Below, piece by piece: positions 32,330 to 43,239 of a DNA stretch of 64,000 nucleotides. The DNA lies in the NCBI GenBank assembly GCA_022606425.2, contig JAHDVF020001329.1:32771-96770 (forward strand). Direction: 5' to 3'. Source of the stretch: Lepidostoma basale. Lineage: Eukaryota; Arthropoda; Insecta; Trichoptera; Lepidostomatidae. The notes below the pieces were generated by a model. The model saw only the letters and a list, made by a program, of their open reading frames with translations, made no database searches and had not been told where the DNA came from. The position numbers were made by a program, and so were the translations under genes. The first letter of the stretch is position 1, and the number at the start of each line of letters is the position of its first letter.

Positions 32330-33050
32330 AAACCACAAAACTTGGGGATGTTAACTTACAACAACACAACACTTAGTGGTGTTTTTAGCATTTGCGGAAG
32401 TATTGTTACTAACGGAAGCTTCGTTTAAGAGATTAACCCTTATTTAGAGGAATTGGGTTTTAAAATCAATATTGCGAAAACCAAATGGATGACGTTTGAA
32501 GGTTATGATTACTCTGAATCTACTCGACAACTATGTGATTTTCGAACCTTGGCAGCATTATAACTGAATCGGTTAACCCGGTTATTGAAATAAAATGCAA
32601 ATTAAAGTTACACGTGCAGCATTAAATAAAATGAGAACTAAATCTAAACCTGAAACTCCGAAAAAGAATGATTAAATGCCTTGAATGACCTGTTCTACTA
32701 TATGGCTGTGAAACTTGAATTCTGGAAGTGAGGAAGAATACTCCGTATACCGTTTACCGGTACGGTCAATAATGTAGACGTACTATAAAGAGTCTGAGCC
32801 ATTATTGAGCTGTTGTCGAGTGTGAGGGTTAGAAAGGTTTCGTATTTCATCATGAAGATAGGTATCACCTCTTTCCGCTGATAATCAATGCCAAGTTTGC
32901 AGGAGGCTGTTACCCTGGCTGCGGAACGCAAGGAATTGAAAGGAATGAGAAGAGTTGAGAACATGTTCCAAGTAGTGCAGGCCAGAGATGCGTTCGCTGC
33001 AGTGATCGCCAAAGTCGGGGGGGGGGGGGGCTGACGCGGGACCGGAAGAA
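32330..33050 (+). mobile_element. LINE family G fragment with poly-G run
   Basis: Broken frames give EELGFKINIAKTKWMTF, a YGCETWILE-like block and a C-terminal ARDAFAAVIAKVG before a run of 14 G (33017-33030). These are the segments after the reverse transcriptase palm. Frameshifts and stops make it a pseudogene copy. Confidence 0.6.
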
Positions 33051-33059
33051 TAATATGGA

Positions 33060-33330
33060 TTACTTAATATTCACAATTTCTTTTATATTCGCCATTACTT
33101 TACGTTGCGGATTCACAATGAAATAATACATTTTTCTTTGTAACACAACAGTTTCTTTTTTAAATACAATTAAAAAAATTAAATACACATTAACTCAAAC
33201 ATATTTCCGGTCACAGAAACCCTTTATCGGTGTAGTTAAAATATTTTAAATAAAAAAAAAACATGTCCCGAAACATGTTTGAGTTAATGTGTTATTATTT
33301 TTTTTATTTGTATTTAAAATAAATGTGTTA
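33060..33330. repeat. Hammerhead-like repeat, family vii
   Basis: Inverted halves around 33250 include CGGTCACAGAAACCC (minus-strand core, decayed) and TCCCGAAACATGTTTGAG. It resembles the element at 15.13-15.56 kb. Confidence 0.55.
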
Positions 33331-33339
33331 AAAAAAGAA

Positions 33340-35765
33340 AAAAATATTGTTCAACTTAATATTTTTTTAGAAATGAAAAGCTATTTTTCACCACAAACAT
33401 AATAAAATTTAAAAAAATGTTAAGATAAACATACTTAAGTGGAAGAAACACATATAAACGTGATTAAATATCGGACAAATTTATACATAAAAAGGCCTTA
33501 ATTATTGCAAATTTTCCCTAGTGAGAGCAGTATTCATTAATGTAAATAATTTAAGGATTTTAATAAAATGAATATGTTCGAATGTTTATTATATTTAAAA
33601 AAACTTTTAGGCACATAGTATCGCGAAAGTTGCAGGTAGCTAACCTACTTACAAACCATCTAAATTCCAAGAATCAAGCAAAGAAAAAAGGGTAATGTAT
33701 GCAGAGGTAAAAACGTCGGACCGTCCTTTTGTGTTCAAGAACTCCTTTGAATATGTGAACGTTTTGGTTATGGATGTACACCTCTACTGACTACCTGTTT
33801 AGTACGAGTACTTTAAAAGTGAGTTTAAAAAAAATACATTAGAGAGATTACATTTAAATTAAATGGAACGGATTTAAAATATATTGTTTTTTTATAATCG
33901 ACAATAACAGTAAAAAAAAAATGGGTACAAATTCACATACTAAAACAAATGACATAAATAAAATCTGTCAAGGAATTGTAATTCCCTCTAAAACCTACTA
34001 ATCATATTATTAATTCGTGTATTGCTTGAGATTGTTTATTTATTTATTTTGGGGTAACAAACAGGGATTTTCATACATTAAAATATACACATAGAAACGA
34101 GACAGAATACATTACATAAATAGTTTTATAAATGCCAATAATACATTACAAAGTAGCATACAAAAGTACTTAAATAACCCAATACCAATTAGTAATGCTC
34201 ACATTAGTATCAACATCACTATTCAATACTTAATAATAAATGTTCCTAAAATCTTCTACATGAAACGAATGGGTACTTACCGACTTCTATTAGTGTGCAG
34301 CTTTATTACAACACTTTGTATTTTAATTGAAAGATTAAATAGATAACGTTTAAATCGCACACATCATATAATACAATGAGACACACAAATACGATAAGTA
34401 TAGGTAAAAATAATAATTACATAAAGCGTTAAAAATTATGATTTCATATGAAATGTTAATGTACGATTGAACAAAATAACATCAATTAATCACAAAGAAC
34501 ACTTTAAACCATTGCAAATTTTACAAACAATCGACGTGAAAATACATAAACGATAATTAAATTCACAGTTCACTGTCGGAAATATCAAAATTAGGACTAA
34601 AACTAAGTTTGTAAACACAATTTATAGCATTAACTTTGACAGCCCGCGTAATCTTCTGACAGCTGCGCGCTCTAAACCATAGATAACGACAAAATACAGA
34701 TGAGGAATATGCCGGGAGCTTCGGTACAGACGCTCTAATTACTCAACGCCACATATAGATGGCGCTAGTCTGCGGTTTTCAAAAACCTTAATAATAATTC
34801 TATATTTAAAAAATGCAATAGATTTTATTTTATGCAATATAACTTTAATTTTATTTCATTAAATATGAATAAAAAGTTTTGCATTTTTGTTTTGATTATT
34901 ACTGAATTAATTACCAAAAACATTCAACAAACAAAAAAGTAGATTTCATCTTGAATAAGACAAAACTAGCAATCACACCATTTTCCGAAATAGTAGGTAG
35001 AGTTGTACCACCATTATTTTTATCTAGACGCAGTTCTCTCGCTTTTTATCATTCATAAAGCGTCTTAAATAAGCATTTCCACTCATGACGTGGTAAATAT
35101 TTAATATTAGATATTATGATATAATTATAAAAGAAGTCGTATGTTATATTTAAAAATACAAAAAAACCTCACCCACCAGCAAACTTAAAAAAAACATACT
35201 TATACTAATAAGAATCATAGCTTAAAGTTCCCTGCCAAAATTATTTGTCCTATTTTGAAAGCTGCATTCGGATATACCACATTGCTTAAGCATGCGCACC
35301 GCAACACACCCTGCTTAACTATTTACTGGCAAAATAAACATAATTGTTTTATGTACCTACAAGTCCAAAATAAATCATACTTGATGTATTTGACTTGAAC
35401 AATCTTTGGTCATGCATCATTTATGGTAAGCTAGTAAATTTTTAGAAAAACTATATGAGCTCTTAGGTATTTCAGAATCCAAACTTTTTGATTTTGTTTT
35501 AGATAAAATATATTACGGTTGTGGCGTTTTTGTGATATAATGTGTCATAAAATTATCGTCATATAGTTATGTTAAGGATCTGAATTTTTATTCAATAATC
35601 CCATTATATAATTGTGAAAAAATTACGTAGCCCCAACATGGTTCCCTATGGTACTACATGATTTTCATGCGAGAACAAAAAATCTCACAACGTCAACCTG
35701 GCAAGATCTATTGAAGAGATAGTTAAGAAGTAGTTTTAAAGGAATAACTATCACTCCATTATTCT
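33340..35765. other. AT-rich stretch, no gene recognised
   Basis: Long region without supportable exons. A TAGATGGCGCTAGTC stretch near 34757 echoes the repeat at 25.4 and 38.7 kb. Composition is A/T-rich throughout. Confidence 0.45.
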
Positions 35766-35771
35766 TAACAC

Positions 35772-36200
35772 TACCTAACTAACCACCACGCCGTCTCCCC
35801 GAAGGGGTAGGCAGAAAGAATGGACTGCCACACTTTCCTTTCCTGACATATTTCTCTCGATTCCTCAACATTCATACGTCATGTCATGCAAGCACGTCGA
35901 TTTCTCTGACTCCTCACGTGGCCGACATTCAATATTTGATTTATTTGATATAACATATAATTTTTCTACCATTCCTTATTCATTCATTCTTTCCATGTGT
36001 CCAAACCATCTTAATGATCCTTGCATTATTTTGTTCATAACACCATCATTCGCACCGCATTCACTTCTTATATTTTCATTCGACACTCTATCATACACAG
36101 AGTATTCACACATTAGTCTAAGAGATCTCATTTCTACTGCATTTATTATTATTTCATCCTTCTTTTGCCAGTTCCATGCTTCGCTTCCATACATAACAGT
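35772..36200 (-). mobile_element. LINE family A, copy A8
   Basis: The minus strand begins MYGSEAWNWQKKDE and keeps 72 codons to WFGHMERMNE, then frameshifts and loses the GRPRKTW part. The 3' end has the AACTAACCA-type tail complement. The 5' breakpoint coincides with A3 and A4. Confidence 0.85.
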
Positions 36201-36585
36201 TACTGTTTTTAAGTATGCCCAGGTTCTTACGAAATAATGCTTCGCTTCCGTATCTTAGAGTAAATCAAATATGTACCTTATACCAAAAAATCTTTCGTTT
36301 TTTTGTTTGAAATAAGTTAAGTAAATATCATGTAATCATCAACACAATATCCAGTATATAGTATATTCTTTTATATTCAGCACATAGTATAGAGTGAAAT
36401 AATAAATAATTCAAGAAAGACATTCGAAACATTATAAAAATCTGACTTGACCATCGTTTCAACTCATTTCAGATAAAAATTCATTTGGGACTTTATGGCT
36501 CTCAGTTACAGAAATTATTGAAGATATTGTACTACCTCGGCTGTTGGCTGATTGTGTTTTATTTAATACAATACAAAATAAATAG

Positions 36586-36591
36586 TTTATT
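36586..36591 (-). other. Candidate poly(A) signal for the 36.7 kb exon
   Basis: The minus strand reads AATAAA 63 bases after the stop codon at 36654. Confidence 0.4.
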
Positions 36592-36653
36592 AATGGAGTT
36601 GTGAAAAATACATAGACAGGGATAGAGGTGAATTTTTTAAACATGTAATGAGG

Positions 36654-36844
36654 CTAAGAATGGTTATGATGATTTTTGCCGCTGATGATTATATCTTCGT
36701 ACGTTTTTAAGTATGCCTTGCATCCTTTGTTACTATGCGTCGAACAGCCCCAGCGTGATACACCGTTGACTTCTGTTTGCTTAGAAAATGCATGTACACC
36801 AAGTTTAATCATCACCCTCCCTTTTTGTGACAACACGTACTCCA
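36654..36844 (-). CDS. mod(mdg4): FLYWCH zinc-finger terminal exon (mod(mdg4)-like)
   Basis: The acceptor TTCGTTTTTAG precedes TG and 62 codons to TAG 36654-36656. It has E1-Y2-V3, K7-G8, F19, W31, C33, C41 and H59-x-H61, with one residue after. It shares KQTE-x-NG-x-SRWGCSTH with the exon at 45115-45302, so they are recent duplicates. A shared EYV start links it also to the exon at 47439-47635. AATAAA lies 63 bases downstream. Confidence 0.83.
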
Positions 36845-36971
36845 CTAAAAACGAAAATATCAAATATGTAACTAAATTATTAGATCATTACATTATGAAA
36901 ATAAGCGAATAAACCCCACAGTTGTTAAATCAAATAATTAAGGCTCTCAGGAATCCGGTGGTGGTCTAGGG

Positions 36972-37415
36972 CAGTGCTCCGTAGCTACGGCACACATAAG
37001 TTCTTCCTAGAATTCCGCGGCACACCAAAACCTTAAATTCGGTCTGGAGGTGGGCGTCAATCAGCTCAAGAGACATTTTTGTCTCATCGGCGACTTTCAG
37101 CTAATAGAAATCAGCAGCGACGGTTTTTTTGCTCCTCCCGAAAGATCGAAGGACCAAATTTTCGCGATTTCTACTGGCCGGAAGTCGCTGTTAAGTTAAA
37201 AAATTGAGGTCGCCAGTAACTTCCAGCCAGTAGAAATCAGCGGCGACCGATTTTTAACGAATGGCCTAAAATAAACAATAAAAGTCTCGAATATCTCTTG
37301 AACTGGTTTACGAAAGAGTCAACTATTTCGTAATTCACGAGTTTCGACTAGAACTAAATATTTTGGTCGCGGCACACTTGCAACCGGCTCACGGCACATC
37401 GGTTGCGGAGCACTG
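36972..37415. mobile_element. hAT-like non-autonomous element in SINE-2
   Basis: 8 bp duplication GTCTAGGG (36964-36971 and 37416-37423). Ends CAGTGCTCCG and CGGAGCACTG are inverted. It is 444 bp, GC-rich, with internal GGCGAC and CCAGTAGAAATC repeats, and has no transposase. Confidence 0.85.
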
Positions 37416-37509
37416 GTCTAGGGGACATAACCTTTGGTTCCTGATCCAGGGAACGGGGGTTCAGGTCTGAACACGACCAGATTCCTCCATCATTTGAATG
37501 AGCTATTTA

Positions 37510-37939
37510 GGCCTACCGCGCACTAGGCAGCCAGTCCGACATGTGACGGCGTATGGGAAACGGCGCACTAGGCAGCCACGAATTCCTGGCTGCGGCAGCC
37601 AATGGAACACGCCTGATTGCACGGCAGCCCGTTGGCTGCTCGCAGCCAGAGCTAGAATAGGCGAATATATGTGGCTGCCGTCGGTCTTCGTGCACTTGTC
37701 GTAACAGCCAGACATAGTTTGTACTCCGAAACGTTTTTATTTTTATATATTATGAATGCAATGTCTTTTCTTTGCTATGCGTTTCTTGCGATTTAAGACA
37801 TTCTAATTATAAATTCTTCCACGTCCATATCTCTCTGCGAAAAGGTCACAACTGGGCGTCGATTAACTCATTGGCTGCTATAACTGGCTGCTCAATATTT
37901 CCGGCTGCCGCAGCCAGGCTGTCTAGTGAGCACCTGGAC
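37510..37939. mobile_element. Harbinger-like MITE in SINE-2
   Basis: TTA duplication at 37507-37509 and 37940-37942. Ends GGCCTACCGCGCACTAGGCA and GTCCAGGTGCTCACTAGACA are diverged inverted repeats. The interior is rich in GGCAGCC and GGCTGC motifs. Several minor ORFs are by-products of its GC-rich composition. Confidence 0.75.
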
Positions 37940-38189
37940 TTACTGCTCATATTGGGGATTACGTATTATAATAAATTCTAATACCAACAAGTTTAGTCCA
38001 TTGCGTCGGTAATTGTTTTTAAATTAATTTTTATTTATTTAATAAAATAAAGTTATTCATAATATAGAAATAATTATTTTCTACAGATAAAATATTTCGG
38101 GGAACATATTTTCATAAAGAAAAATAATCATGTTTAATTCTACAATCGAATTTATTTATTTATTTATTAATAATTAGATTTTTTTAATA

Positions 38190-38335
38190 CTCATTTATTG
38201 TTTCTTGAACAACACTGTTAAACTCATTATTAAATAATTAATACAAATTAAAACACCTGTTTTCTAGAAGTTTTATTATATTTTATATGAATGACATGTT
38301 TCGCCTGTCTAATACATTATCAGATCCACAATATA
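38190..38335. repeat. FB1 foldback repeat, half
   Basis: Outer motif TTGTTTCTTGAACAACACTG, arm AATTAAAACACCTGTTTTC and core CATGTTTCGCCTGTC are present in one orientation only. Confidence 0.65.
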
Positions 38336-38454
38336 AAATAAAGAACAATACACTATTTAAATTTTGCACACAGTTACAAAAATCAAGAATTATAAATATC
38401 GTCTAAATTAATGAAAACATTTGTTTAAAATTAAAATGATAAAAAAATCATATT

Positions 38455-38718
38455 AAATGATTAATTGTATCTCAATAGAGACGAAGATGTAATTTTTTTG
38501 GAAACAATATGGTAGTCGAGGCGATTACAGGACTTATGACCTGTCATTGGTTGGGTTAAGCGATCACTTTATGTTAACAACATTCCCCATTCCGCCCTTC
38601 TTACGACCACCACGTCTGACAAATTTTTGGAATTTGTATATATGCTACTATTTTTTAAATAACTTCACATTTTTTTAGGTCAATCTATACTAGCGCCATC
38701 TATTAATCCTTAAAAAAT
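38455..38718. repeat. Dispersed repeat, inverted relative of 25.4-25.6 kb
   Basis: Reads CTCAATAGAGACGAAG, CTTATGACCTGTCATTGG and TAGCGCCATCTATTAATCC, the reverse complement of the segment inside the piggyBac-like MITE. Confidence 0.65.
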
Positions 38719-38871
38719 TATTAACCCGCAATGGGTAAAATCAAGTATTTGTCTACAAGTATTTGTATACATTCAAAAAAACAAATTGTATAAAATGATT
38801 GTTACAATTACACAAATAAAAATGATGGAAAAATTTCATTTCATATGAAATTTTCTTACACTTCCTTAACA

Positions 38872-39074
38872 TTAAAAATGGTTGTGTCCATTTTTAATCG
38901 AAACTATAGTATTATTAATGGTGTAAAGACACGCCTTGCATCCCTTGTTCACGTTGGTTGAACACGCCCATCTCGACTTCCCGGAAGATTTTGAAACTAC
39001 GGTGTTGCAAAATGTGTATTTCCCAATTTTTATCAATGGCCTTCCTTTCTTAGATTTCACGAATTCGCACAAAC
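38872..39074 (-). CDS. mod(mdg4): FLYWCH zinc-finger terminal exon (mod(mdg4)-like)
   Basis: The acceptor TTTTCACAG precedes GT and 66 codons to TAA 38872-38874. It has F4-V5-K6-S7, K9-G10, Y19-F21, W35, C37, C45 and H63-x-H65, ending one residue later. A longer loop lies before the Trp than in its neighbours (VVSKSSGKS). A family B LINE starts about 50 bp upstream in the intron. No near AATAAA on this strand was found. Confidence 0.82.
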
Positions 39075-39124
39075 CTGTGAAAATAATAATCCGGTTAGTT
39101 TTTCAATTTAAAATTATTAAAAAT

Positions 39125-39630
39125 GAACAGCGCACGTTCACCAACAGGTCATCCAGGTACTCTCGGCGTGGGCGTCCCCTAGAGTTTGTCCCCTCGGTCA
39201 TACCCTCCATTATGGCATGCAAGAGGCCTTCTTGTCGTATTACATGGCCGATCCATCTTCCACGCCTTTCGGACAAGGTCCTGAGCAGGTGCCTTCCTCT
39301 TTCGATTCTTTGGAGAACCTCCTCATTTGTAATGTGGTCGCTCCAGGAAATTCTAATAGTCTTCTATAGGACCACATCTCAAAAGCCTCTAGTCTCCGTT
39401 TATCTCTTTCGGATAGGCACCATGTCTCGCAGCCGTACATCAAGATACTCCATACATAGGTCTTGATGAGTAGTATTCTCAGTTTTAGGTCTATATTATT
39501 TGATTATATTATTTTCGACCTTTTATTAAATGCAAGCCTAGCCTGATGTATACGGCTGTCGACTTGGCTCTGAGACCGACCGTCCCATATTATTTTGCTC
39601 CCAAGGTAGACAAACTCCTTGGTGTTCTTC
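39125..39630 (-). mobile_element. LINE family B, copy B2
   Basis: The minus strand gives MMYGCETWCLSERDKRRLEAFEMWSYRR and then GRPRRE-type sequence after a frameshift. It is closely similar to B1 at 22.2 kb and extends slightly further 5' (KEFVYLGSKI). It lacks the catalytic palm. Confidence 0.85.
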
Positions 39631-39639
39631 AGTGGAATA

Positions 39640-40150
39640 AATACAATTTAAAGCGGGAAAACATCATACATATGTTCTAGGTAATTCCTTAGTGTCAGTG
39701 GCGCAAAATGAACCTTATAGTACCTTTTTTGTATATCGCAGAAATAAATGGTGCAATCATACAGCAACTGTGAATAGAGATTTTGTTATCCTTGTTATTT
39801 ACGTACTCAATATTATGATATAATTGTTATTTTTTAACTCAATATTATCATTATTATTTTCGTACTCATATTTCACAAAATTTCGATTGAGCCATTTCAT
39901 AAAAATGGTATTTTAAAAGTATTTTTGCGCCACCCATTATGATCGGCTAACCACTTATGACATCATCCAAAATATAAAAATATTTATATTAGCCTTCAAT
40001 TAGAGTTGTAAATTCGTATTCGATTCAGATACATAAATGATAAAAAAAGCTTTTTAATAATAGAATATATGAAATAAGAAATTTATCAACTTTATATTTA
40101 ACCAGATACGAATTACCTTCTTAATATAAAAATTAAGAAAAAAAATTAAA
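39640..40150. other. AT-rich stretch without recognised content
   Basis: GGCGCAAAATG near 39704 and its inverted form TTTTGCGCCAC near 39922 suggest a decayed MITE, not developed further. Confidence 0.35.
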
Positions 40151-40154
40151 TCCA

Positions 40155-40560
40155 GTAGAAATGGGATCTCTTATACGAATGTGTGATACTCTGTGTATGA
40201 GATAGAGTGTCGAATGAAAATATAAGAAGTGAATGCTGTGCGAATGATGGTGTTATGAACAAAATAATGAAAGGATCATTAAAATGGTTTGGACACATGG
40301 AAAGAATGAATGAAGATAGAATGGTTAAAAAAAGTATATGTTAACGATGTAAATGGAACCAGAAATAGAGAAAGACCGAGGAAAACCTGACACGATCAAA
40401 TAAATCAAATATTGAATGTCGGCCATGTGAGAAATCAGAGAAATCGATGTATGAATGTTGAGGAAGCGAGAGAAATATGTCAGGAAAGAAAAGTGTGGCA
40501 GTCCATTCTTTCTGCCTACCCCTTCGGAGAGACGGCGTGATGGTTAGTTTTTTTATTTTT
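40155..40560 (+). mobile_element. LINE family A, copy A9
   Basis: Recognisable from GTAGAAATGGGATCTC to GGCGTGATGGTTAG, including WFGHMERMNE and VWQSILSAYPF, with frameshifts and an internal loss near RNRR. Confidence 0.82.
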
Positions 40561-40662
40561 TATTAAATCCGTTTTTATAATACTCACAGTTTCATGGCTA
40601 TACAGGTTTAGTGTTAGGTATAGATATTTTAAAATAACGTTCTCTCCTTAATAATTACAAAC

Positions 40663-40905
40663 CGACCTTCGTGGCAGAATGGCAAGAGCTCTGACATGTA
40701 TTCCCAAGGCCCCGGGTTCGATTCCCGGCGATGGCAGTGTGATTGTCACACTATCTTTGATCTGGTGTAAAATTCACGTGACAATAAAAATGGCGATAGA
40801 TTGGCTACCTATTACATGTCACGAGAATCAATGTAATAGCTTAAATAAATTGTATACAGTAATTGAGTTCAAACGACCTGTTGTATACAAAGAAAAAAAA
40901 ATGAA
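40663..40905 (+). mobile_element. SINE-1, copy 4, full length with LINE-like tail
   Basis: Head CGACCTTCGTGGCAGAATGG, B box GGGTTCGATTCCC, the body, then TTGTATACAGTAATTGAG and CGACCTGTTGTATAC before an A-rich end. The tail equals the 3' end of the Jockey-like LINE at 44.05-44.09 kb. It is the best reference copy here. Confidence 0.88.
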
Positions 40906-40907
40906 AT

Positions 40908-40990
40908 AAAACGATGTTTTAATGACTACTTCCACTTTTGTCTTTAATTCGTCAGCGACCAACTTCCATCAAGAGGTTTCAGTATAATCA
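40908..40990. repeat. Hammerhead-like repeat, family v, partial
   Basis: AAACGATGTTTTAATGACTA, then CAGCGACCAACTTCCATC; the hairpin and GAAAC box are missing. Confidence 0.5.
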
Positions 40991-41429
40991 TTAGAATATC
41001 TATAATTAAAAGTTTTCAAATAAAGTAATCGAAATGAAGCTATATGTACTTGTATACAAAAACAGCACTACACAAATCAGCTAAATTTAATAAAAATAAA
41101 ATTGTACCCGCTCCTGTCGATTATGTTCTAAACCCCTATTTTTGTTATTTCCTTCACAAAGCAGAATAGATGTCGAGTATAAAGAGTATTTCCCCCTTTT
41201 ATAAAAGCTAGTAGGGAGGGTTCACACATAAGTACATATTTGTGTATGCATTGGAGATTGGGCTACCAATACATTAACAAGGGACCCACTTAATAACAAT
41301 GCTTTGGTTCGTTCGGTTTCGAGAATGGGAGATATTTTAGTATGACTCACGTGCAATTCGTAAATGAAATAAACAAGATTTTTTAACACCAAAAAACCAT
41401 TCCGCAAATTATTGGTTTATTTATAAAAT

Positions 41430-41575
41430 TTAATTGTATCTCAATAGAGACGAAGATGCAAACTGGAAACTGAATATGGTTGATCAAGGTGTTTACAGGA
41501 CTTATGACCTGTCATTGGTTGGGTTAAGCGCACGCTTTATGTAATTACACCTTGATCAACCATATGCAGGTTCCG
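41430..41575. repeat. Dispersed repeat with inverted ends
   Basis: TATGGTTGATCAAGGTG (41473) and CACCTTGATCAACCATA (about 41546) are inverted around CTTATGACCTGTCATTGG. Left flank CTCAATAGAGACGAAG links it to the 38.46 kb repeat. Confidence 0.6.
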
Positions 41576-41779
41576 GTTTATTTATATTTCTTTTAATGTT
41601 GGATAGGGCTAGGTTAAAAGTGACAAAATGATTTTAAATTCGAATTTACCAAGTTTCACATAAAAACGTATCTATGATGAGGTCGGTGTTCGTATTATGC
41701 ATAAGCAATATTCAAATTTATGCAGTAATGATTTTCTAAATTTCACAATAAAGACGTTTTTTTAAGACACGAAGTCGTC

Positions 41780-42003
41780 CACAACAGGTCGTTTGAACCC
41801 AATTACTGTATACATTTTTTTTTTTAGCTATTATATTGATTCTCGTGATATGTGATAGGTAGCCAATCGATCGCCATTTATATTGTCGCGTGAATTCTAC
41901 ACCAGACCAAAGACAGTGTGACAATCACACTGCCATCGCCGGGAATCAAACCCGGGACCTTTGGTACGGAAGTCAGAGGTCTACCACTCTGCCACGAAGG
42001 TCT
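41780..42003 (-). mobile_element. SINE-1, copy 5, full length
   Basis: The tail complement ACAACAGGTCGTTTGAACC lies at 41783, with the body and B box GGGTTTGATTCCC; the head ends at 42002. It abuts a family A fragment directly, probably its insertion site. Confidence 0.85.
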
Positions 42004-42090
42004 CCGACTCCTTACGTGCCCGACATTAAATATTTGATTGATTTGATCATGCCATGTTTTCCTCGGTCTTTCTCTATTTCTAGTAATAAA
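42004..42090 (-). mobile_element. LINE family A internal fragment
   Basis: Complement of the segment encoding GRPRKTWHDQI to NVGH-x-RSR. No 3' tail on the left, where SINE-1 begins. Confidence 0.7.
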
Positions 42091-42574
42091 TAAGAGTTTG
42101 ATATCTAATCGTGCAACGGTTTACCAGTTTTATTATACTTCTAAACTAGAGAAAAGCATGCAAAGCAATTAATTATTGCCATGTGTTTCAATATTTATTT
42201 AAACCAATGAACAAATTGTAGGTAGGCCCTGATTCAATTTGATTATTATTTTCACACATGGTATAGGTACTACAAACATATTTTACCTCTTGAAGTATAT
42301 CACGTGTAACAGTTGAATTAATTTAATTTAAATAAGAAAGAAGTGGATAAATAAAAGTTACTAAATATTTTTAAGGTATTTATTGTATTTTATAAAAAAA
42401 AAAAAAAATTACAAAAAAACAACACAAAACAGTAAAAAAGTTTTTGGCCACCATTGATTTCATAAGATATTACATTTCTAACGAAATCGTAAATAAATAA
42501 AGCATCATGATAAATTTTTAAATGGTTTATTTATTTATTTTCAAGAAAACTTACGCATAAATCCATTTTAAATA

Positions 42575-42715
42575 AATAATATGAATAAAAACGTCAGTTC
42601 TAGAAGTTTTATTATATTTTATATAAATGAGATGTTTCGCCATGCTAAGACATCATCAAATCGTTAAGAGACATTTGCAAATAAAAGTTTTCATTCATAT
42701 TTAATGTGGACGTTG
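42575..42715. repeat. FB1 foldback repeat, partial
   Basis: Arm AATAAAAACGTCAGTTC, then AGATGTTTCGCCATGCTAAG and a short opposite arm AAAAGTTTTCATTCATA. Confidence 0.6.
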
Positions 42716-42719
42716 AACG

Positions 42720-43225
42720 ATCGAAGTGTGCGCGGGAGATGTGTATTGGTGGCGATGAGGTTCGCAACCCATCACACCGCATCTCTCGTGGGGGCTAAAA
42801 GAGAAGGATGGAGTGCCGCATCGGTGTGGCAGTCCATTTTTTCTGTCTACCCCTTCGGGTAAACGGCGTGATGGTTAGTTTTAGTTAGTTAATATAGAGT
42901 CAACATTGTTTAAGAAACAATAAATAATTTCAAATAACATTAAAAAGAGATTCTTCCTCTTGGATTGTTTTGAAATGTGCTTTCCTTTTTTTTTTTTTAA
43001 ATAAATTGGACGATTTCATTTAATACTATGATGGTTTGGACAAATGGAAAGAATGGAAGAAAAAATATTGGTATAAAAAGTATATGTTAACAAAGTAAAC
43101 GGAACTAAATATTGAATGTCGGCCACGTGAGGAGTCGGAGAAATCGACGTGCGTGCATGACACGATGTATGTTGAGGAATCGAGCGGACGGCATGATGGT
43201 TAGTTAGTTAGTTAGACGATTTATA
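42720..43225 (+). mobile_element. LINE family A, two decayed fragments
   Basis: A 3' end lies at 42815-42892 (CGGCGTGATGGTTAG) and a longer decayed piece at 43025-43220 (ATGGTTTGGACAAATGG to TTAGTTAGTTAG). Confidence 0.65.
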
Positions 43226-43239
43226 AAACGCCATTTATT

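Larger units (their letters stand above)
36950..37995 (+). mobile_element. Second tRNA-like SINE (SINE-2), copy carrying two DNA transposons
   Basis: The head GGTGGTGGTCTAGGG is split by a hAT-like element and resumes at GTCTAGGGGACATAAC. A loop GGTTCCTGATCC and a B-box-like GGGTTCAGGTCTG follow, as does a body ending GAGCTATTTTA. The latter is split by a Harbinger-like element and resumes CTGCTCATATTGG. Comparison with the copy at 49.1-49.7 kb confirms both empty sites. Confidence 0.75.

Noticed and set aside
32698..33012. 104-codon minus-strand ORF
   Set aside because: It is the antisense shadow of LINE family G, whose sense frames show reverse transcriptase tail blocks.
37498..37715. Overlapping GC-rich ORFs on both strands as genes or a CpG island promoter
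   Set aside because: They coincide exactly with the GC-rich interior of a Harbinger-like element bounded by TTA duplications.
40663..40740. Functional tRNA genes at the A/B boxes of the SINE copies
   Set aside because: Heads are diverged, do not fold into a full cloverleaf by eye, and are always followed by the same SINE body.
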